A stretch of DNA of 35,000 nucleotides from Symbiodinium natans (lineage: Eukaryota; Sar; Dinophyceae; Suessiales; Symbiodiniaceae), in NCBI GenBank assembly GCA_905221605.1, contig CAJNDS010000884.1:7501-42500 (forward strand), written 5' to 3'. Position 1 is the first letter of the stretch, and each line of letters opens with the position of its first letter. The translations under genes were made by a program, and so were the position numbers. The notes under the pieces are model-generated. The model saw only the letters and a list, made by a program, of their open reading frames with translations. It did not search any database and had not been told where the DNA came from. Shown here one piece after another: positions 20,653 through 30,076 of the stretch.

Positions 20653-21514
20653 TCACAGATTTGTTGGTGGTCCGATGGGGTTGCCGTGCCCAGCGCAAGT
20701 CAGCAGCAGTGACTCCTGGGGCGCACAGAATACGTCGTCTCCTGCTGACATGGAGCACTCCAGCACGGTCGTCTCGGAGCCACCGCAAGTCAACTCCGAC
20801 ACCTCTGGCGGCACTGCCCCACACGTATCTTTGGACGTGCAACCGGCAAAGCCTGCAGATCCAGAGTACCCCATCTGCTTGCAAGCCACAGAGGCAGAGC
20901 CACTGGTGAAGCCAAGCTTGCACACGGGCGCCCACACTTGCGAGGCGGCCCGGAACATCTCCAGCCGACCAGCCTCGCCGGGCAGGGCCGGAGCGCCGGC
21001 ACCGCCAACCAGGCGCAGCTCGCCGTCTGAAAACGCCTTCAAGGAGGTCATGCCACAGAAAACAACGGCATCGCTGCTGTGGCTCAGGCACAAGTCATCT
21101 ACTTCTTCTGAGCTGCACTCATCGACACTGAGCTCTGCTCCCGAACATTTCAAGTTCTTCACGGCAACGGGAGACCCCGCTGCGCCACACCAACTCAAAC
21201 CTCCATACTTGGCACATGGCGATGGGCTCAAGATGCCAAAATCATAGCCGATCTGTTTGCATGCCACGTTGGCTGCCTCGGCATTCATCTCGCACACGGA
21301 CCCGTACGATCCAGAGCTCGTCTGCACTTCCAGAAGTCCAGAGTTCGCACGACGACCCGCCGCCATGACACGGACGTTGGCGCGCTCCGCCCTGCTCAAG
21401 ACCTCTTGCAAACAAGATTGCCACAACCATCACAACCTAGAACAGGCTGCTTTGTGGCTGCACCAGCTGGGCAGCAAGGAGACACCCCACGGCAGAAGCA
21501 CGAAGAAGTGACAT
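20653..21514 (-). CDS. Two-SRCR secreted protein, gene B of unit 7
   Basis: Exons 21514-21464 and 21402-20653. The exon-2 protein is identical to that of unit 8, including the rare GYDFGIL, VDDLCLS and DAVVFCG residues. This indicates very recent duplication or conversion. Confidence 0.83.
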
Positions 21515-21832
21515 CACAGCAAGCAGCAGAAAGCGTGGGATATGTTGGAGTCTGTGACTTTTGAGATCTTTGTCTTTGGCCACACAAATCTCAAACAAGA
21601 GCCCACAAACACTGTGACACAGTAACTTCATGTAGCTTCATTGCACCTGCACACACTATTGTCTTCTTGTAGACTGCACACGTGCGTGTGAGCGTTCGCT
21701 TCATGCACTTGCTGAGCGGCTGCTGCACGCGTACAGCGCCGAGAGACAGCACAGATCTCTTGGGAACACGGTACATCACCAAGCCGAAGGCTACGGCTTT
21801 GCAAGACCCAGACTTTGCTCTCTTCTACAATT

Positions 21833-23041
21833 CTACACCAGCAAACCACGCGCTGCGATCACAGTCGCCCTTGCTTCTTGCAGCAGGGCAGTTTCCTGGG
21901 TCACATCAAGCACTAGATCCAAGCCGGAGCGCCTGGCCTGCCGAGTTTGCCGAGTTTTGGCCATGGTACCATTGGCCTGGAGCAAGACAATCCCTGCTGG
22001 CTTGCAGGAGCTCATGGCAGGCAATGCTCCAGCAAGCTCCACCACAACGGCCGACAAGGCCGCGTCTGCAGACTCCAGCGCAGGCAACTCGGCCGCCAAC
22101 GTCGCAGAAGCCTTCGGGTCGAAAGCATTCACCGCTACTGCAAAGAACTTGTCCCTGGCATCCGGGCTTTTCGCTGCCGCTGCACACGGCGCCAGCACGG
22201 GCTGCAGCAAGCGCGTCAGGACTTTGATGGAGCGGACGCCGAAAAGCTTGTGGCCGCCCAGGACGCCCAGCGTTGGGTGAGCAGTCTGCATGACAAGCTT
22301 GACTGCTGACGTGGGTTTGGCCGCATCCAGTGGGATCTTCACATGTTTCAGAACATTCGCGTCCGTAGCAAACACCTGTAGCCACTCCCCCGGCCTTGCT
22401 CCTGCCACGTGCACTGCAAAACCGGAAGGGACAAACTCGAAGTCGATATCCAGCACAGATCCACGCAGGGGCTCTCCAAAGTCCAAGAGCAAGGTGACGT
22501 CACCCGCCTCGCCCATCTTCGAGACCCAGTATGTGGACGCCACACCGTCAATAGCAAGGGCCGCCCCGTGATGGGGATCCAACGTCGAGCTTGCCGAGGC
22601 TGACGCTGCTGCTGCTGCGTTCACCACTGAGTTGGACCCTCCAAGATGGCTCACACACATGTTGCTCTGCGCCATTTTGATCTGGCCATTGGCCTGCAGC
22701 TCCCACTTCGGCACGCCGCCGGCCGCATCACACTGCACCAGCTCCATCGGCGTGTCTGCATTTGTCTGGCCATGTGTGCTGAGACACTTTTTGGAGGCCG
22801 TGTGGACAAGGCTTCCGTCTGTCGCTAAGCTCCAGATCTCCTTCCCGCTCAGGCTGGTCACGGCGCTCTCGCACGAGTCGAGCCACACACTCGCCCCAGC
22901 ACCCACCAAGCAAGTCTCATCCGCCGCAGTCACGCCGCTGACAAGCAAGAAATTGGCAGGAGCGGCAGCAGCAGCTGTGGCAGCTGCGCTGCTTCCAGAC
23001 GCAAGCAGCACACCAAACAAAGCAAGCGGACGCCGCAACAT
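21833..23041 (-). CDS. Ricin/F5-8C lectin, gene A of unit 7
   Basis: Intact, 402 aa. The signal-peptide end (MLRRPLALFG) and upstream spacer match unit 2, while the C-terminal half (CKPAGIVLL) matches unit 5. This is a clear mosaic. Confidence 0.88.
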   Translation of the reverse strand: MLRRPLALFGVLLASGSSAAATAAAAAPANFLLVSGVTAADETCLVGAGASVWLDSCESAVTSLSGKEIWSLATDGSLVHTASKKCLSTHGQTNADTPMELVQCDAAGGVPKWELQANGQIKMAQSNMCVSHLGGSNSVVNAAAAASASASSTLDPHHGAALAIDGVASTYWVSKMGEAGDVTLLLDFGEPLRGSVLDIDFEFVPSGFAVHVAGARPGEWLQVFATDANVLKHVKIPLDAAKPTSAVKLVMQTAHPTLGVLGGHKLFGVRSIKVLTRLLQPVLAPCAAAAKSPDARDKFFAVAVNAFDPKASATLAAELPALESADAALSAVVVELAGALPAMSSCKPAGIVLLQANGTMAKTRQTRQARRSGLDLVLDVTQETALLQEARATVIAARGLLV

Positions 23042-23173
23042 CCAGCAATGAAAATGAGTAGCTGAATGAATCTGTCCTGAGGTCTGCCTCTGTGTTCCAC
23101 AGCTACACATCAACGCAAGAAAAACGCTCGTCAGTGAACAACACCACACGCATAGATCGGTTGGCCAAGCTCA

Positions 23174-23251
23174 AAACAAACAAACAAACAAACAAACAAA
23201 CAAACAAACAAACAAACAAACAAACAAACAAACAAACAAACAAACAAACAG
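23174..23251. repeat. (AAAC)n microsatellite in the unit 7/8 spacer
   Basis: About 19 AAAC copies. The flanks match those of the 9533-9606 repeat. Confidence 0.97.
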
Positions 23252-23359
23252 GCAAGTCGTGACCAACCACAAGCAAGCCGAAAGTGACAAGGCAAAACGC
23301 TCACCACAACACGCTGCAACCATGGTTGCCCCAGAGGTACAGAGTAGCCTGCAGGCCTT

Positions 23360-24221
23360 TCACAGATTTGTTGGTGGTCCGATGGGGTTGCCGTGCCCAG
23401 CGCAAGTCAGCAGCAGTGACTCCTGGGGCGCACAGAATACGTCGTCTCCTGCTGACATGGAGCACTCCAGCACGGTCGTCTCGGAGCCACCGCAAGTCAA
23501 CTCCGACACCTCTGGCGGCACTGCCCCACACGTATCTTTGGACGTGCAACCGGCAAAGCCTGCAGATCCAGAGTACCCCATCTGCTTGCAAGCCACAGAG
23601 GCAGAGCCACTGGTGAAGCCAAGCTTGCACACGGGCGCCCACACTTGCGAGGCGGCCCGGAACATCTCCAGCCGACCAGCCTCGCCGGGCAGGGCCGGAG
23701 CGCCGGCACCGCCAACCAGGCGCAGCTCGCCGTCTGAAAACGCCTTCAAGGAGGTCATGCCACAGAAAACAACGGCATCGCTGCTGTGGCTCAGGCACAA
23801 GTCATCTACTTCTTCTGAGCTGCACTCATCGACACTGAGCTCTGCTCCCGAACATTTCAAGTTCTTCACGGCAACGGGAGACCCCGCTGCGCCACACCAA
23901 CTCAAACCTCCATACTTGGCACATGGCGATGGGCTCAAGATGCCAAAATCATAGCCGATCTGTTTGCATGCCACGTTGGCTGCCTCGGCATTCATCTCGC
24001 ACACGGACCCGTACGATCCAGAGCTCGTCTGCACTTCCAGAAGTCCAGAGTTCGCACGACGACCCGCCGCCATGACACGGACGTTGGCGCGCTCCGCCCT
24101 GCTCAAGACCTCTTGCAAACAAGATTGCCACAACCGTCACAACCTAGAACAGGCTGCTTTGTGGCTGCACCAGCTGGGCAGCAAGGAGACACCCCACGGC
24201 AGAAGCACGCAGAAGTGACAT
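23360..24221 (-). CDS. Two-SRCR secreted protein, gene B of unit 8
   Basis: Exons 24221-24171 and 24109-23360. The second-exon protein equals that of unit 7, but the DNA upstream of the signal exon is of the unit-6 type (CGCAGAAGTGACATC, CACAATTCTC). The conversion tract therefore ends inside the gene. Confidence 0.83.
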
Positions 24222-24539
24222 CACAGCAAGCAGCAGAAAGCGTGGGATATGTTGGAGTCTGTGACTTGTGAGATCTTTGTCTTTGGCCACACAATTCTCA
24301 AACAAGAGCCCACAAACACTGTGACACAGTAACTTCATGTAGCTTCATTGCACCTGCACACACTATTGTCTTCTCGTAGACTGCACACGTGCGTGTGAGC
24401 GTTCGCTTCATGCACTTGCTGAGCGGCTGCTGCACGCGTACAGCGCCGAGAGACAGCACAGATCTCTTGGGAACACGGTACATCACCAAGCCGAAGGCTA
24501 CGGCTTTGCAAGACCCAGACTTTGCTCTCTTCTACAATT

Positions 24540-25754
24540 CTACACCAGCAAACCACGCGCTGCGATCACAGTCGCCCTTGCTTCTTGCAGCAGGGCAGTT
24601 TCCTGGGTCACATCAAGTACCAGATCCAAGCCGGAGCGCCTGGCCTGCCGAGTTTGCCGAGTTTTGGCCATGGTACCATTGGCCTGGAGCAAGACAGACC
24701 CTGCTGGCTTGCAGGAGCTCATGGCAGGCAATGCTCCAGCAAGCTCCACCACAACGGCCGACAAGGCCGCGTCTGCAGACTCCAGCGCAGGCAACTCGGC
24801 CGCCAACGTCGCAGAAGCCTTCGGGTCGAAAGCATTCACCGCTACTGCAAAGAACTTGTCCCTGGCATCCGGGCTTTTCGCTGCCGCTGCACACGGCGCC
24901 AGCACGGGCTGCAGCAAGCGCGTCAGGACTTTGATGGAGCGGACGCCGAAAAGCTTGTGGCCGCCCAGGACGCCCAGCGTTGGGTGAGCAGTCTGCATGA
25001 CAAGCTTGACTGCTGACGTGGGTTTGGCCGCATCCAGTGGGATCTTCACATGTTTCAGAACATTCGCGTCCGTAGCAAACACCTGTAGCCACTCCCCCGG
25101 CCTTGCTCCTGCCACGTGCACTGCAAAACCGGAAGGGACAAACTCGAAGTCGATATCCAGCACAGATCCACGCAGGGGCTCTCCAAAGTCCAAGAGCAAG
25201 GTGACGTCACCCGCCTCGCCCATCTTCGAGACCCAGTATGTGGACGCCACACCGTCAACGGCAAGGGCCGCCCCGTGATGGGGATCCAACGTCGAGCTTG
25301 CCGAGGCTGACGCTGCTGCTGCTGCGTTCACCACTGAGTTGGACCCTCCAAGATGGCTCACACACATGTTGCTCTGCGCCATTTTGATCTGGCCATTGGC
25401 CTGCAGCTCCCACTTCGGCACGCCGCCGGCCGCATCACACTGCACCAGCTCCATCGGCGTGTCTGCATTTGTCTGGCCATGTGTGCTGAGACACTTTTTG
25501 GAGGCCGTGTGGACAAGTCTTCCGTCTGTCGCTAAGCTCCAGATCTCCTTCCCGCTCAGGCTGGTCACGGCGCTCTCGCACGAGTCGAGCCACACACTCG
25601 CCCCAGCACCCACCAAGCAAGTCTCATCCGCCGCAGTCACGCCGCTGACAAGCAAGAAGTTGGCAGGAGTGGCAGCAGCAGCAGCAGCTGTGGCAGCTGC
25701 ACTGCTTCCAGATGCAAGCAGCACACCAAGCAAAGCAAGCGGACACCGCAACAT
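24540..25754 (-). CDS. Ricin/F5-8C lectin, gene A of unit 8 (outermost, first in transcription order)
   Basis: Intact and the longest copy at 404 aa, because of extra Ala codons after the signal peptide. The upstream region is diverged beyond ~80 bp and unrelated beyond 25885, so this copy has a different promoter context from all others. The frame stays open far upstream into non-homologous DNA, but the signal-peptide Met at 25754 is the conserved start. Confidence 0.88.
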   Translation of the reverse strand: MLRCPLALLGVLLASGSSAAATAAAAAATPANFLLVSGVTAADETCLVGAGASVWLDSCESAVTSLSGKEIWSLATDGRLVHTASKKCLSTHGQTNADTPMELVQCDAAGGVPKWELQANGQIKMAQSNMCVSHLGGSNSVVNAAAAASASASSTLDPHHGAALAVDGVASTYWVSKMGEAGDVTLLLDFGEPLRGSVLDIDFEFVPSGFAVHVAGARPGEWLQVFATDANVLKHVKIPLDAAKPTSAVKLVMQTAHPTLGVLGGHKLFGVRSIKVLTRLLQPVLAPCAAAAKSPDARDKFFAVAVNAFDPKASATLAAELPALESADAALSAVVVELAGALPAMSSCKPAGSVLLQANGTMAKTRQTRQARRSGLDLVLDVTQETALLQEARATVIAARGLLV

Positions 25755-25885
25755 CCAGCAATGAAAATGAGTAGCTGAATGAATCTGTCTTGAGGTCTGG
25801 CTGTGTGGTCGACAGCTAGGCATAAACGCAAGGAAAACGAGCGACGCTGACTCGCCAGTGAACAGTGAACAAGCAGGCAAGTCGT

Positions 25886-26585
25886 ATTGCAACGCCTGCC
25901 TCTGCACCAAACCTACTCTCCAGAACCCCGCACGCACAACACAAGGGGGAGGTGCGCGCCGACCTTTTGCAGGAAACGCCAGGCAACAGTCAAGAGACAC
26001 ACGAGCACTACACGACGCAGAGAATCAGAGATGCAAACGACTCTCTTTTTGGAATCTTTCAGCAGGCGGCGAGCTTGAGGATCACCTCTTGAACGGGCAG
26101 CACAACATGTGCAACATGCGTGTTCGCAATGGCACGCAGAGCACGACAAGCAGAGTCAATCAAACGAGAAAATGTCGACACTGCAGGTGACTCAAACGCA
26201 CACCTAGACACACAGCCGGGTACGTGGTTTGCTTTCAACACGGGCCATGCGCAATAAGGCCTCCTCGACATTCCGATCTTACAGCGCACAGCCAGCTAAA
26301 CAGACATGTCAAAAGTCTCTGATCAGCACTCGTTTTGGAAGCGCACAGCAGGAGGCGTTGCAAGTCGTCCTGTTCGCTCCAGCACAAAAGTCGCTGGGCG
26401 GACGGCGACAGAAACGCCCCACTGTTTTGAGGGCGGAGAGGGCGGGTGTCGAAATCACTAGGTCGCGGAGCAAACTGGGTCGCTACCCCTCACAACTAGG
26501 CAACAATCAGCGGCGTGCGACAAGAACGCTCTCTCATGTCATTACGTGCACAGGTGCACTGACACAGTCTAAGTGGAGATTTGCA
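25886..26585. other. Unique DNA between the array and the outer SRCR remnant
   Basis: About 700 bp with no similarity to the units. It contains a GGGCGGGTGTCGAAA motif near 26441 and the candidate exons described at 26086-26393. Confidence 0.6.
26086..26393 (-). CDS. Candidate exons of an unknown minus-strand gene
   Basis: Two open segments carry splice-like edges. The first (26393-26283, 37 codons, starting RLLCWSEQDDLQ) lies between CCGTCCGCCCAG and GCT|GTAAGA. The second (26180-26086, 31 codons, starting STFSRLIDSACRAL) lies between CACCTGCAG and CAAGAG|GTGATC. Their phases (0 and 1) do not join directly, so either an exon is missing or one is spurious. No family was recognised. Confidence 0.22.
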
Positions 26586-26800
26586 CACCACAACACGCTG
26601 CAAATGGTTGCCCCAGGCACATAGCTTGCAAGCCTTTCACAGATTTGTTGGCGGTCCGACGGGGTTGCCGTGCCCAGCGCAAGTCAGCAGCAGCGACTCC
26701 TGCGGCGCACAGAATACGTCGTCTCCTGCTGACATGGAGCACTCCAGCATGGTCGTCTCGGAGCCACCGCAAGTCAACTCCGACACCTGCAACCGGCCAA
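26586..26800 (-). pseudogene. Truncated gene B remnant (second SRCR, C-terminal half)
   Basis: Matches the 3' end of gene B, from VSELTCGG through the GPPTNL stop at 26637 and about 50 bp of downstream spacer. Several small deletions are present in that spacer. Homology stops after CTCCGACACCTG, with a short deleted join to GCAACCGGC. It marks an old end of the array now separated by ~700 bp of unrelated DNA. Confidence 0.85.
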
Positions 26801-27355
26801 GGCACTGTAGGCTCCTATAGGCCCTACACTTCTGAGCAATTTCGTTACAAAGCATCCACACACTGTCATGCACTCATGCACTGTCTCCCAATCTTCTCGC
26901 ACACATATCAATGCCCCACCCACCAGAAACGGGAAGTATTTAGCTACGCAACAGAACCCTGCCAAAGGGACTCCTAGCCTAGCAGCAAGGAACCCTCAAC
27001 TGATCATGTAGACGCAGGAGTTTTGGCTGCACAGACGCAAGCTGCAGGGCCGCCCTGGCCCAAGAGCAACGAGCCCCTCCGGGGAAAAACAACGCCGATG
27101 GGCGCACACCAAGTTGAACCGTTCACGCGGGCAAATTCAGCTGCTTCACCTGAAACAAGCGGGTGTACCTGAAGCACTAGCTCACAAGACCTGGAATGCT
27201 GGCAAGCAACAGAGACGCAAGTCAGACATGATCAACGAGGGTTACGCGTGTGCCTTGGCCTAGCCCACCAAACCCCAAGGCAAACACCACCAAGTGCACA
27301 AGCGGCACACGGAACTTTCCCTTTTAACCCTGAGATGGTGGAGCCACGAGTCTCG
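26801..27355. other. Unassigned intergenic DNA
   Basis: No supported gene or repeat was found. Open frames are short and lack splice or signal-peptide support. Confidence 0.4.
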
Positions 27356-27694
27356 TCTCTATGTTTTCTACTATATGCAAGAAAACCCACCTGCCAGCCC
27401 TCACTGCCGTGACACCCACATGCAGACAACTCGCGCTCTGATCTTTTCTACCAGGGATGCGCAGTTGAAGGCTTGTGACATCCTCTCGTTTTGAGAGTCT
27501 AGCATGGAACCACAAATTTCCCGGAGGCGAATGGGGCGGCGGTGGGCGCCTAAAAGCGGCTAGGATCCCTTTCTGCCCGGGGCCTATCCACAAACAGTAC
27601 CCGGCTCGAGCAGCTAGCCGCGCTCGGACTTACCATACAAGATCAAACCCACGAGACGACTCATGTGCTTCGCTTCGCTCCGCACAATTTAGCG
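27356..27694. mobile_element. Dispersed element family B, second full copy
   Basis: 339 bp, nearly identical to 9728-10067 and with the same two ends (TCTCTATGTTTTC and CAATTTAGCG). Its flanks are unrelated to those of the first copy. It differs by a few substitutions and small indels (ACTTACC for ATTTATACC). Confidence 0.8.
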
Positions 27695-27923
27695 AGCAAT
27701 CTCAAGTGAGACTCTTGACCGGTCCTGTCAAGAAGAGATCCCTCCCCAAAGCAGGCCAGGGCCGAATCGAAAATCCCCACCCCCCACAGTTTGCAGGGCC
27801 GTGGTGGGCACCTTGCGCCTGCGCAACGCAACAACGCGCAACAGCGCAAACCGCGCAAGACAAACCTGGTTGCAACGCACATACTTCCCACTTAGATACA
27901 TGCACGCATGCACCTCGCGGCAT

Positions 27924-28389
27924 GACACAGTAGTTCTCACTACAGCTCCCTGCCTACGCGTGCCAGCACACCCAGCACCCGTCCAGCAACTGGGTCGCTT
28001 GAGCTACAGTACTCAGTAGAGTCAGCCGTTACACAGCTGCTTGACCCGACACCTGCAACGCTGTCGGCAAGGCTTGGTTGCACAGCTTCGGCATTCTCAA
28101 CGTTCACTCTCAATGTTCTTAAGCATCACTTGGCATCAGACGCTGCGGCAAGGCCAGAACACTTGGCAAGCCTCCGCGGTCGCTGATTTCTCACGAGCAG
28201 TGCTCCCTGCAAGCCTCATGCGGATTGAGCACTGCCCTCTGTACGACGTCGGCGCCTAGCAACTATCAGCTCCGTAAAGCAGCATGCGTTGCGCTTGCAA
28301 CGACAAGTTGGCCTCGCAGTGCCCAAGCACGCCCAGCTCCCAGCCTCGTCACATTACTGCCCAAGAAAGACAAGCAGAGAGCTTTGTGA
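27924..28389 (+). CDS. Probable 3' exons of an unknown plus-strand gene
   Basis: An open frame at 27924-28178 (…LELQYSVESAVTQLLD…HLASLR) ends at CGCG|GTCGCT in phase 1. After a 35-nt intron ending CCCTGCAAG, the frame continues at 28214-28389 (ASCGLSTALCTTS…LLPKKDKQRAL, stop). Phases agree. The 5' end is unresolved: no in-frame ATG is present, so an upstream exon or decay is likely. No domain was recognised. The opposite strand and other frames give shorter, less protein-like readings. Confidence 0.3.
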
Positions 28390-29058
28390 ACGGCAGACCG
28401 CATGCCTGCTGGACACGGCACACCTAGACTGCGTGAATCACAACAAACCCAGACTTTGCACACATATGTCAGAGCCATACCGTAATCGGGCTCGCAAGAC
28501 ATCTCCGGAGCAGAGGACTCACCCAGCCCAAGGCTGGCAGCGGTCTGAGTCCCCTTGCAGGGCCAGCTGAGACCGCACGCTGCCGCTATGTCTGCACAAC
28601 AGCATCTTCTTATGACAGCAACGACCCTTCACGAGCAAATTGGCAGCACCCAGTTTCTCTTGCGCAGATAAGCCACCTGGCACACGCACGCACGCACGCA
28701 AGCAGGCAGGCAGGCACTTACGCACGCATGCACGCATGCACGCACGCACGGACAAGGCACAAGGCCCTCTTGCATAGAAACATGGCATTGCTACCCAGGG
28801 ATAGCTGATTTGGACAACGTCGTGTAGGTTGATGCCAAGCAGGCGCCAAGCATGTGCTTGCAGACGGGTATTCGGCCCAGCCTGCACTCGGAAACTACTG
28901 TCTCGACGGGTTGGTTGAAGCATGTCCTGGGAGCGTGTCCTTCTGGGCACGTCGATGACACGTCCTTAGCAAAAAGCAGATGCGCCGATTCAATGGCAAC
29001 CCCTGCAGACACAGAACTTCCTAACAGCGCCTACGGGAGAATTGGTCAACTCATCTAC
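28390..29058. other. Intergenic DNA with a CACG microsatellite
   Basis: 28681-28752 holds imperfect CACG/CAGG tetramers. A minus-strand frame at 28794-29012 is Cys-rich (CPEGHAPRTCF…) but its entry splice phase does not fit the nearest upstream exon, so no gene is called. Confidence 0.4.
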
Positions 29059-29290
29059 CTTAAGGCCAGAACGCGGTCACAATCTTCGGACGCTGCTTTC
29101 GCAATTTCATCCTGAACGCGCAACACAAGAGCCAGACAAGATCAGAAGCACACAAGCGTGGCATGAATTACAGTTCGGAAGTCGGCCAGGTGAAAAAGTC
29201 GAACGAATCTAAACACCAACCAGCGAGGTGAACTTTGCTCCCCGCAGGGGCCTGCTCTGCAACCTTCAACAAGCGGGGCTTTCCTTCCAT
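29059..29290 (-). CDS. Candidate small exon cluster, minus strand
   Basis: An ATG at 29290 opens a frame starting MEGKPRLLKVAEQAPAGSK. Downstream, 29111-29059 is flanked by a good acceptor (TTGTGTTGCGCGTTCAG) and donor (TTAAG|GTAGATGAG) and reads DEIAKAASEDCDRVLAL in phase 0. Two joins are possible: AAA|GTTCAC to this exon in phase 0, or GAACT|GTAATT in phase 2, which would give a short protein ending shortly after. No family was recognised. Confidence 0.27.
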
Positions 29291-29332
29291 ATAGAGTAAG
29301 CCGACCACGTCCCTTGTTACACAGTTCTGAGA

Positions 29333-29600
29333 GATCGTCCCTGTCTCTTAGTTCAAGTCTCACGACTCCCACCCTACCACCCAAACAGCGCACACGCCCT
29401 GCGGGATGCGCAGGAAAACCGATCCACAGCCTACCTTACGCCAGCACCGCTACGTCGACCGAAAACTTACTTGCTGGAGGTGAGTGGGGCGGTGGCGGGA
29501 AATCGAATGCGACCTAGCACTCACATCTACCAGAAGCTGCACGCACCTGCTTCGAGCAGTGCAACACTAGTGCAACGCGAGCCACGAGCAACAACCAACT
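29333..29600. repeat. Dispersed repeat family A, copy 2
   Basis: Aligns with 3741-4060. It lacks the GCTTGCCC and TCAAGCCTTCTTTTGTTC segments of copy 1. It contains GGCGGGAAATCGAATGCG at 29495. Confidence 0.75.
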
Positions 29601-29625
29601 ACGCAAAGTGAGAGAAATTCACCCT

Positions 29626-29870
29626 GCCCGCCAGCCGCCAGGGCTCTTTTGCCGGTTTTGCAGAAGGGCGGTCGAATTTCTAGATCACAATCCTAGACAA
29701 ACCAGGACGACAACCGAGGGAGGCGGCCGCGTCCCGCACGAGACCCGACACACTGGTCGGGTCTAGTCGCACTAGAATCCTCCTGCCCCATTGTCGAGGG
29801 ATGCGGAGCGGGAAAGTCGAAAATGGGCTGCAATCGCAAGACGACACCGGACTCGGCCAAAAACCGCAAA
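29626..29870. repeat. Dispersed repeat family C, copy 1
   Basis: Aligns with 34487-34740. Shared blocks are GGTTTTGCAGAA, CTAGACAAACCAG, ACGACAACC, AGGGAGGCG, GTCGCACTAGAA, and GGGAAAGTCGAAAATGGGCTGC. Pairwise identity by eye is roughly 75-80%. Confidence 0.75.
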
Positions 29871-30076
29871 CACAAAGCACAACACTCAATGTCAACGCCG
29901 AACTGCACAACACTCAAGTAGACATGTCGCACATCGCAAGTACACTCATTGCCAAAATGCCCAATCCTCGACCAGCAACTCCCCCGGCCTTGATCAACTG
30001 GCGAAGCGTCCACTCAGTCGCCTCTCCAGCAACAGCGCTTTCGTTTTTTTTGTTTCGTCACAACACACCTCCCTCC

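Larger units (their letters stand above)
4126..25885 (-). repeat. Tandem array of eight two-gene units (~2.63-3.05 kb each)
   Basis: Gene B start codons recur at 5242, 7870, 10920, 13542, 16183, 18822, 21514 and 24221. The spacings are 2628, 3050, 2622, 2641, 2639, 2692 and 2707 bp, all in the same orientation. Length differences are explained by a 340-bp insertion in unit 3, by (AAAC)n expansion in three spacers and by small codon-multiple indels in Ala tracts. Homology ends sharply at 25885, after GGCAAGTCGT upstream of the last gene A. Confidence 0.97.

Noticed and set aside
9533-23251. Regularly spaced repeats considered as a CRISPR-like array
   Set aside because: The AAAC runs are simple microsatellites, and the 2.6-kb units are gene duplications; no short repeat-spacer pattern exists.
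29680-29913. Minus-strand ORF with a signal-peptide-like start (MLCSSALTLSVVLCVCG)
   Set aside because: It lies in repeat family C, and the aligned copy at 34487-34740 does not keep the frame.
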